A stretch of DNA of 11,257 nucleotides from G020353115 sp964389685. GTDB lineage: Bacteria > Bacteroidota > Bacteroidia > Bacteroidales > VadinHA17. Of the stretch, positions 1-5,584 are shown piece after piece. The notes below the pieces were generated by a model. That model saw only the letters and a list, made by a program, of their open reading frames with translations, was not told the origin of the DNA and ran no database searches. Position numbers and translations under genes: made by a program. Every line of letters starts with the position of its first letter. Within the stretch, counting starts at the first letter, position 1. The stretch is from the NCBI GenBank assembly GCA_964389685.1, contig CAYMFM010000103.1, forward strand, positions 1 through 11,257. Direction: 5' to 3'.

Positions 1-21
1 CTTTTCGTCAGCCATAAATGG

Positions 22-44
22 CGAAAAATTCAAAGAATTTTTCG
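22..44. repeat. Perfect 10-bp inverted repeat
   Basis: Arms CGAAAAATTC (22-31) and GAATTTTTCG (35-44) are exact reverse complements around a 3-nt AAA loop. A second small palindrome, GCCAT-AA-ATGGC (11-22), abuts it. There is no clear U-tract on either side, so a classical intrinsic terminator is not shown. It could be a weak bidirectional terminator, or an operator or leader hairpin if a leftward gene starts near base 15. Confidence 0.6.
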
Positions 45-67
45 GGTTAAGTTTTCCAATCAGACAC

Positions 68-99
68 CTCAATAACCAAATAACCTAATAACCCAATAA
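68..99. repeat. 8-bp tandem repeat, four copies
   Basis: Four consecutive octamers read CTCAATAA, CCAAATAA, CCTAATAA and CCCAATAA on the + strand, with consensus CCNAATAA. On the minus strand this is TTATTNGG. The third base varies while the rest is nearly fixed. No function can be assigned. Confidence 0.7.
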
Positions 100-119
100 C
101 TTTCACCCTCACAACTCAC

Positions 120-157
120 CCACAGTGAAATATGCTCCTTCGTCGCATTTCACGTGG
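120..157. repeat. Imperfect inverted repeat (bulged hairpin)
   Basis: CCAC (120-123) pairs with GTGG (154-157), GTGAAAT (125-131) with ATTTCAC (147-153), and GC (134-135) with GC (145-146). This gives 13 base pairs interrupted by a 1-nt bulge (A124) and a 2-nt bulge (132-133). The apical loop is TCCTTCGTC. It may fold in RNA from either strand or be a dispersed palindromic element; neither can be decided here. Confidence 0.5.
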
Positions 158-162
158 CAAGC

Positions 163-196
163 TCTCACTACTCACTTCTCACTACTCACTTCTCAC
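163..196. repeat. 14-bp tandem repeat, two copies plus a part
   Basis: The unit TCTCACTACTCACT occurs at 163-176 and again, identically, at 177-190. A third copy begins at 191 (TCTCAC) and then diverges. The unit is pyrimidine-rich and lacks G on the + strand. There are no spacers between copies, so this is a simple tandem repeat and not a CRISPR array. Confidence 0.75.
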
Positions 197-252
197 CTCT
201 TTTACCCAGTACCGAGCAACCAGGACCAATCTTTTTCTCCCTCACTCATCAC

Positions 253-362
253 TCTCCATCGGAGTCCTTCGGACATCACTCATCACTCATCACTCATCAC
301 TCATAACTCCTCACTCACCTCTCCTCATTCATTCATAATTCTCCATCGGAGTCCTTCGGACA
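253..362. repeat. 23-bp direct repeat pair, 87 bp apart
   Basis: Bases 253-275 and 340-362 are identical over 23 bp, and the flanks differ at both ends. Each copy holds two tiny back-to-back hairpins: CTCC-ATC-GGAG followed by TCC-TTC-GGA. The interval between the copies contains the 7-bp tandem repeat. The compact self-complementary structure suggests a short dispersed intergenic element, but only a genome-wide count would show that. Confidence 0.75.
274..308. repeat. 7-bp tandem repeat CATCACT
   Basis: Four perfect copies of CATCACT (274-301) are followed by one variant, CATAACT (302-308). The array starts at the very end of the first 23-bp repeat copy. Related CACTCAT words are also seen just upstream near 243-252. 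It is a microsatellite-like array with potential for slippage; it has no period-3 character and does not code. Confidence 0.8.
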
Positions 363-369
363 CTATTCC

Positions 370-404
370 TGCCTGCCGGTTTACCAGCCTGTGGCTGGCA
401 GGCA
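370..404. repeat. REP-like GC-rich palindrome
   Basis: The arm TGCCTGCC (370-377) is the exact reverse complement of GGCAGGCA (397-404). Nested inside is a perfect alternative hairpin, CCAGCC-TGT-GGCTGG (384-398). It begins 5 bp beyond the stop codon of the 5-oxoprolinase gene (TGA, complement of 410-412), so the hairpin would sit at the 3' end of that operon's mRNA. No U-tract follows on the minus strand, so it fits an mRNA-stabilising or REP-type element better than a standard intrinsic terminator. Confidence 0.55.
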
Positions 405-409
405 AGGCA

Positions 410-3400
410 TCATTCAACATTCCTCTCCCCCCATCCTCCCCCTCCGGGAGTTTTAATAACAAACCGGTCTCCTGAATGAAGTTCAAGTCCATCGATACTG
501 CCGAGCGGGATCTTTTCTCCCTGTCCGGTAACTACATATTGTTTCCCCCGTTTTCCCGGTTTGCCACCCTGCATACCATATGGAGCTTCCACCCGATGCT
601 GGGTAAGCAGGGAGAGGGAAACGTCGTCCAGGAAGGTGATTTCCCGAACCACTCCATTACCACCCTTTCGCTTTCCTTTGCCTCCAGATCCTTTACGGAT
701 AGAAAAACGGTTGAGCAAGACAGGGTATCGAAGTTCAAGTATTTCCGGATCGGTAATTCGGGTATTTGTCATGTGATGGTGAACGGCTGATGCACCGTTA
801 AAATCTTTTCCTGCACCACATCCACCACAAATGGTTTCGTAATAGCTGAATGTTTCATTTCCAAAGAGAACATTATTCATGGTTCCCTGACTACATCCGA
901 GTACACCAAATGCTTTCAGCAGGGTATCTGTCAGTCGCTGGCTGACCTCCACATTTCCTCCTACAATGGGCGGGCATTGCAAGGGGTCATCCGGGAAATC
1001 AGGATCAAGAAGCCCTTTGGGAACGATCAGGTCCACCGGTTCAAGCAGTCCATCGTTCAGGGGAATATTTTCATTGATCAGTAACCGCAAAACATAGATC
1101 ACGACACTATCGACGATTGCTTTTGTAGCATTCATGTTTCCCGGATGGACGGGACCGGTTCCGGTAAAATCTATTTTGCAGAGATTATCATCGATTTCCA
1201 CCCTGACTACCAGCGGTGTATGATCATCGAGAAATTCTTCTGCCTGGTAGATCCCATTCGGAATTTTCCTCAGTGTGTTATGCATTTTCTTTGTTGCATG
1301 GTAACGGATCTCATCCATGTAAGTTTTCACCATGTCCAATCCATACTGTTCAACCATCTCAAGCAGCGCGCTTGCACCATAGCGATTTGCAGCCAGGGCG
1401 GCGTTCAGGTCGGCCAGGTTTTCTTCAACCGCCCTGCTTGGATAGTTAGAATTTTCAAGGATTGACCGGATACCTTCCCAATCCACGATATGGTTCCACA
1501 CCAGGTAAAACGGATTAATAATAACACCCTCTTCAGCGAGGTTCTTTGCATCCGGAGGCATCGATGCAGGTCGGATGCCGCCTATTTCCGCGTGATGGGC
1601 TCTATTGACCACATATCCCACCAGCTGTTCGTTTTCTGTAAAAACAGGAGTTACCAGTGTGATATCCGGCAGGTGGGATCCCCCGTATTTCGGATGGTTG
1701 GTAACGATGGTATCCCCCGGATTCATCGGGTACTCTTTCCTGATGTTACGCACACAAAGTCCGAGGCTGCCCAGGTGTACCGGGATGTGCGGTGCGTTTG
1801 TAACCAGTCGTCCCTCGGTATCCAGCAGGGCACATGAAAAATCGAGGCGCTCCTTAACATTCACGGATAAAGAAGTTCGCTGGAGCATTGATCCCATGCT
1901 TTCAGCAATCGATGTAAACCGGTTGGTAAACAGCTCCAGTTCAATTTCCCGGATACTTCCACCAGCACCCGGTTCATCCTGGTTCTGCCCGGAAATTCTT
2001 GTTAACAGGGCTGAACCAACACCATCGATGGTCATCTGCCATCCTTTTTCTATAAGTGATGTACTGTGCCTGTCCAGTATTAAAGCAAAACCATTAATTT
2101 CGGCTCCGGGTAAAAGATCTTTTCTCATGAACACCGGTATTTCCACCCATTCTCCTTCAAGATTGGAGCGAATGGAATGAGCCGGTAATGGAACATAGCT
2201 ATTCAATGCTGTTAACGGTCTGCCCTCCTCCCCTCTTATACTGGATGCGATCGTCCTGATGGACTCTACTTCAATGGCCCGGTTTTCGGACCAGTGTCCA
2301 AAAATCCCCTCATATTTTGTCCGAAAATCTTGAAGTACCTGCAGTTTATTCTGGAAGGGGATCTCGAGGCTTGAATCCTGGCCCTGGAACCGCAGGTAAA
2401 CAGCCCGCAGTCGAACTTCAATATCACTCCTGTTCACCCCTTCCTGTTTAACCCGATTGATAGCTTCCTCGTCAAGGTTGTTGAAAAGGTCTGATAATCC
2501 GGAAGAGATCTCTTCATAGGGTGCCAGCAACTGCTTCTCGGCAAATCGTTCAATGACGGCATTCCCCAGGCCATAGGCACTGAGCAAACCTGCATCTTCG
2601 GGGATCAATATCGTTGAAATATTGAGTAATTCAGCGATGGCGCATGCGTGCAACCCTCCGGCACCACCAAAAGCCACCAGGGTATAGTCTGAAGGATTGT
2701 ACCCACGAGCAATGGATATTTTCCGGATTGCTGCCGCCATGATCTCATTCGCAATCTGGAGGAAACCCCGGATCACTTCCATTTTATCAGGCTTTACACC
2801 GCTTTTCTTTTCAATTTCCAGCAACAGTTCTTTAAAGCGGAATTCGGCTTCTTCCGGGAAAACCGGTATCCCAAATTGCTCTGTATCGAGCCTGCCTGCC
2901 AGCAGGTTAACATCTGTAATGGTCAACGGACCTCCGGCTCCATAACATGCCGGGCCCGGGAAAGCGCCTGCACTTTCCGGTCCAACACGCAACCTGTACC
3001 CATCAAAGGAACAGATTGAACCACCCCCGGCTGCAACCGTTTCTATGGAAAGGGCGGGGCTGAAAATGTGAGCGTCACCTATTTCCAGTTCGAACCTATA
3101 TTCAAATTCATTTCCATACCTGGCGACATCCGTACTGGTACCTCCCATGTCAAACGATATCAAGTGATCAAAACCCGACTGCTGTGCAATGGCTGAAGCA
3201 CCGACAACCCCGCCTGCCGGTCCACTCAGCAGGCTGTCCTTTGGCTGAAATTCCCTGGAACTGATCAATCCTCCGGCACTTGTCATGACATAGATCGATT
3301 TATTTTGAATCGTTTCTGCCACATTCAATAAATAATTGCAAATCACCGGATAGAGATAGGAATTAACAATGGTGGTTTCAGCCCGTGGAAGGAATTTGAT

Positions 3401-4210
3401 CATGTTGGACTGCTCGCTCGAAAGGGAGATATTCTTAAACCCGGCATGCTTCAAAATGTCTCTGAACCGTTGTTCATGCTCCGGGTTCCGATAAGCATTC
3501 ATAAATGCTACGGCAGCTGTATGGACTCCCCGGTTAATGAGTTTCTCTATTTTCCTCTTTACCGAAGAGGTATCGAGAGCCGTTATGATTTCCCCCTTGC
3601 TGTTCATTCGCTCATCCACCTCAACAACAAATTCATAGAGGGGACGAGGTTTGCGGATCTCCTGAGCGAAAATATCAGGTCTCTGCTGCGTTCCGATTTT
3701 TATTATATCCCTGAATCCCCGGGTTACAAAAAAGGCTGTAGATATTCCCTTCCTTTCCAGCAATGCATTGGTCCCTTTTGTTGAACCCAGCTTGATCCTC
3801 AGTTCTGGCAGATCTTCGGTCAGCGCAGTCTGTGTTAATATACGGGCACCCAGAATGGGTGCTTCTTCCTCAGATATCAGTTCAAAACTATGTTGTTGAT
3901 TATAATATTTGTCGGGTAGTTCATCGTTCAGGCAGATCCTCCGCTCCCCGGGATCATAGGAATCCACCCTGAGTTCCGCATGCTTTTCTTTTAATAACCG
4001 AAAGGCATACCCTGTAAGAATATTCCTTTTTAATCCCCAGCTTTCACCAATCCGAAAGGTCCGCCGATCGATCCACTCCAGGATGGTTCCCCTGAGTGTA
4101 CTGTTGCTTAATACTTTGCATTTATGTACATGACCATCTGAATCAACCGCAATACAATCGGTAAATGTTCCGCCTGTATCGATGTATATTTCGTACGAAG
4201 GGTTTCTCAT
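410..4210 (-). CDS. 5-oxoprolinase (fused hydantoinase A/B type)
   Basis: Predicted cytoplasmic ATP-dependent enzyme that opens 5-oxo-L-proline (pyroglutamate) to L-glutamate with hydrolysis of ATP. The 1266 residues match the length of single-chain eukaryotic OPLAH (about 1290) and carry both halves. The HyuA half has the nucleotide-binding DTGGTFTD (11-18), GSTKGTNALLERKG (142-155), FDMGGTSTD (353-361), AAGGGS (393-398) and FGGAGG (514-519). The HyuB half spans about 755-1262, with HIPVHLGSL (808-816), RAHHAEIGGI (870-879) and HHHMTNTRITDPEILE (1144-1159). The ATG overlaps the stop of the upstream transporter gene (ATGA), implying translational coupling. About 123 residues lie between the first phosphate motif and GSTKGTN, roughly twice the spacing in human OPLAH; as I recall, a group of long bacterial homologues shares this extra segment, so the exact substrate is a little less certain. 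No frameshift is seen. A related hydantoinase or N-substituted lactam substrate remains possible. Confidence 0.88.
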   Translation of the reverse strand: MRNPSYEIYIDTGGTFTDCIAVDSDGHVHKCKVLSNSTLRGTILEWIDRRTFRIGESWGLKRNILTGYAFRLLKEKHAELRVDSYDPGERRICLNDELPDKYYNQQHSFELISEEEAPILGARILTQTALTEDLPELRIKLGSTKGTNALLERKGISTAFFVTRGFRDIIKIGTQQRPDIFAQEIRKPRPLYEFVVEVDERMNSKGEIITALDTSSVKRKIEKLINRGVHTAAVAFMNAYRNPEHEQRFRDILKHAGFKNISLSSEQSNMIKFLPRAETTIVNSYLYPVICNYLLNVAETIQNKSIYVMTSAGGLISSREFQPKDSLLSGPAGGVVGASAIAQQSGFDHLISFDMGGTSTDVARYGNEFEYRFELEIGDAHIFSPALSIETVAAGGGSICSFDGYRLRVGPESAGAFPGPACYGAGGPLTITDVNLLAGRLDTEQFGIPVFPEEAEFRFKELLLEIEKKSGVKPDKMEVIRGFLQIANEIMAAAIRKISIARGYNPSDYTLVAFGGAGGLHACAIAELLNISTILIPEDAGLLSAYGLGNAVIERFAEKQLLAPYEEISSGLSDLFNNLDEEAINRVKQEGVNRSDIEVRLRAVYLRFQGQDSSLEIPFQNKLQVLQDFRTKYEGIFGHWSENRAIEVESIRTIASSIRGEEGRPLTALNSYVPLPAHSIRSNLEGEWVEIPVFMRKDLLPGAEINGFALILDRHSTSLIEKGWQMTIDGVGSALLTRISGQNQDEPGAGGSIREIELELFTNRFTSIAESMGSMLQRTSLSVNVKERLDFSCALLDTEGRLVTNAPHIPVHLGSLGLCVRNIRKEYPMNPGDTIVTNHPKYGGSHLPDITLVTPVFTENEQLVGYVVNRAHHAEIGGIRPASMPPDAKNLAEEGVIINPFYLVWNHIVDWEGIRSILENSNYPSRAVEENLADLNAALAANRYGASALLEMVEQYGLDMVKTYMDEIRYHATKKMHNTLRKIPNGIYQAEEFLDDHTPLVVRVEIDDNLCKIDFTGTGPVHPGNMNATKAIVDSVVIYVLRLLINENIPLNDGLLEPVDLIVPKGLLDPDFPDDPLQCPPIVGGNVEVSQRLTDTLLKAFGVLGCSQGTMNNVLFGNETFSYYETICGGCGAGKDFNGASAVHHHMTNTRITDPEILELRYPVLLNRFSIRKGSGGKGKRKGGNGVVREITFLDDVSLSLLTQHRVEAPYGMQGGKPGKRGKQYVVTGQGEKIPLGSIDGLELHSGDRFVIKTPGGGGWGERNVE

Positions 4211-5535
4211 TTCTGATCACTTTCAACCATTCTCATCCGGAAAATCTTAAGAAAAATCAATATACTGATTAGCAGTGAGATCGCTGAAATAACGATGATG
4301 GAACTCTGGTGATTCATCCATGTACCTCCCGTTACGAACAGGAATGCCTGTAAAATATTAGTAAGTCCAATAACCAATGTAATCCAGACAACCAGTCCCA
4401 TGAAAACATTTAACAGGAGTCCATTGATCCCTTTTTGTCCCATAAGGGCGATGTCATTTACTACAAATAAAAGGAAAACAGTGATAACAGGTAAAACCAG
4501 CCCATTCAAAGCCTGAGCAAGAATGATCACGGGGATTGGTTTCAGGTTGGTTAAACCGAAGACAAGGCCGGTAAGCAGCACGAAAATCCAAACAACCCGG
4601 AAGTTACGTCCGGTTACCTGCCACCTTGCTGTGGATCTCCCGGAAAAGATGCTTTTGGCGGTAATTGCTGAAGCAAGCGGAGCAGTGACAGCCGATGTAA
4701 ACCCGGCAGAAAACATGCCCAGTCCGAAAATATAGATTGCCCATCTACCCAGTTTCCCGGACAATGCACTGACCAGGTTTTCATAAGAAAATTCTCCGGT
4801 TACGGCTGTGCCGACTATCAGTACTGCCATCGAGATGATTCCTCCAAAAAGTATGGCTACGGACAATCCGAACCGCATCTCTTTAATTTGCTGGTCTTTA
4901 TCGGCCAGGCCCGAACCCATGAACAGGTTATAGGGAACTACGGTAGTTCCTATCAATCCCAGAACCAGCAGACCTGCTCCGGAGTTCTGCGGAATTGACG
5001 GGATAATACTACCCTTCAGGATCTGAATAAACGATGGTTTTAGCAGGATAGCAGTGAGCAAAAACGCAAAACCCATAAATACCACAAGGTAACCCATCAT
5101 TCTGGAGAGAATGCGCATGGATGGGATGCTCAGGACCAATGCGGATATAACCCCAATAGCGCACACAAGGATATACCTGCGAACGGGCCATATGATTTGA
5201 ATTCCCGCTATAGCACCCAGCAGATTTCCTGTTTCATATGCGGCAGATCCGAAGATGATCGCACCGACAATAAGCACCAGGATTGCCAGGCGTGATGATT
5301 TTTTTTCAAACTGTGTAGAAATGGCTTCGCCAAGATTTCTCCCCGAGTAAATGGTGATTCGTGCACTGGCTTCCTGCAAAAGAAGGCATGCCAGTGTCGA
5401 GAACAGCAGGGCCCAGAGCAGGGTAAACTCATGCACAGCACCGGCTTTAGCCGCTGTTGTAATTGTTCCCGGACCGATAAAAGCAGCTGAGATAACGGAC
5501 CAGAAAAGGATATTGAGCACTCGCTTTTTCAGCAC
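4207..5535 (-). CDS. NRAMP-family transporter with atypical substrate site
   Basis: A 442-residue inner-membrane protein with about 11 hydrophobic segments and the NRAMP/SLC11 architecture. The TM1 signature, normally DPGN, reads GPGT (21-24), followed by the family-like AGAVHEFTLLW (31-41). The TM6 signature, normally MPH, reads VPY (200-202) within IGTTVVPYNLF. Asp and Asn of TM1 and Met of TM6, which coordinate Mn/Fe in characterised NRAMPs, are therefore Gly, Thr and Val, so divalent metal transport is doubtful. Its last four bases overlap the start of the 5-oxoprolinase gene, and it lies 49 bp after the S9 peptidase gene. Bacillus subtilis YcsG, also an NRAMP-family protein, is encoded beside the PxpABC 5-oxoprolinase genes. 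I infer that 5-oxoproline or a related amino acid is the likely cargo. The start is a GTG (complement of 5533-5535); an in-frame TAA lies four codons upstream and no ATG lies between, and this start leaves about 8 residues before TM1. Confidence 0.85.
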   Translation of the reverse strand: MLKKRVLNILFWSVISAAFIGPGTITTAAKAGAVHEFTLLWALLFSTLACLLLQEASARITIYSGRNLGEAISTQFEKKSSRLAILVLIVGAIIFGSAAYETGNLLGAIAGIQIIWPVRRYILVCAIGVISALVLSIPSMRILSRMMGYLVVFMGFAFLLTAILLKPSFIQILKGSIIPSIPQNSGAGLLVLGLIGTTVVPYNLFMGSGLADKDQQIKEMRFGLSVAILFGGIISMAVLIVGTAVTGEFSYENLVSALSGKLGRWAIYIFGLGMFSAGFTSAVTAPLASAITAKSIFSGRSTARWQVTGRNFRVVWIFVLLTGLVFGLTNLKPIPVIILAQALNGLVLPVITVFLLFVVNDIALMGQKGINGLLLNVFMGLVVWITLVIGLTNILQAFLFVTGGTWMNHQSSIIVISAISLLISILIFLKIFRMRMVESDQK

Positions 5536-5584
5536 TGGCTTGGGTTAATTTACCAAAGCAGATTATTCTCCAAATGAGAAAAAA

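Larger units (their letters stand above)
1..409. other. Non-coding repeat-rich spacer
   Basis: No convincing gene lies here. The + strand is strikingly poor in G (about 25 G in bases 61-360) and rich in C, A and T, built from short words such as CTCAC, CATCACT and AATAACC. It holds an inverted repeat at 22-44, an 8-bp tandem repeat at 68-99, an imperfect hairpin at 120-157, a 14-bp tandem repeat at 163-196, a 7-bp tandem repeat at 274-308, a 23-bp direct repeat (253-275 and 340-362) and a palindrome at 370-404, each listed separately. Open frames across it on the + strand simply translate the repeats into Ser/His/Leu/Thr-rich strings. At the extreme left, the minus strand from base 15 reads ATG GCT GAC GAA AAG (MADEK), which could be the start of a leftward gene beyond the window. 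Two + frames are also open from base 1 to stops at 73-75 and 86-88, so the nature of the left neighbour cannot be settled. Confidence 0.75.

Noticed and set aside
1..88. Possible gene ends at the left edge: minus-strand MADEK start at 15, or + frames ending at 73-75 and 86-88
   Set aside because: Too few codons to choose between them; recorded under the spacer entry and a finding and not as a CDS.
163..362. Possible CRISPR array
   Set aside because: Repeat units are 7 or 14 bp in direct tandem without spacers, the 23-bp repeat has only two copies, and no cas gene is present.
366..410. Calling the palindrome a rho-independent terminator
   Set aside because: The stem is adequate but no U-run follows on the minus strand.
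125..475. Open frames on the + strand (116 and 68 codons) across the left spacer
   Set aside because: They translate tandem repeats into Ser/His/Leu/Thr-rich strings; the larger also runs into the antisense of the 5-oxoprolinase gene. No domain and no plausible start signal.
1605..2180. 191-codon + strand open frame
   Set aside because: Lies wholly antisense to the intact HyuB region of 5-oxoprolinase, which has clear family motifs.
4207..5535. Naming the transporter mntH
   Set aside because: The DPGN and MPH metal-binding motifs are not conserved, so a manganese transporter symbol would be unsupported.
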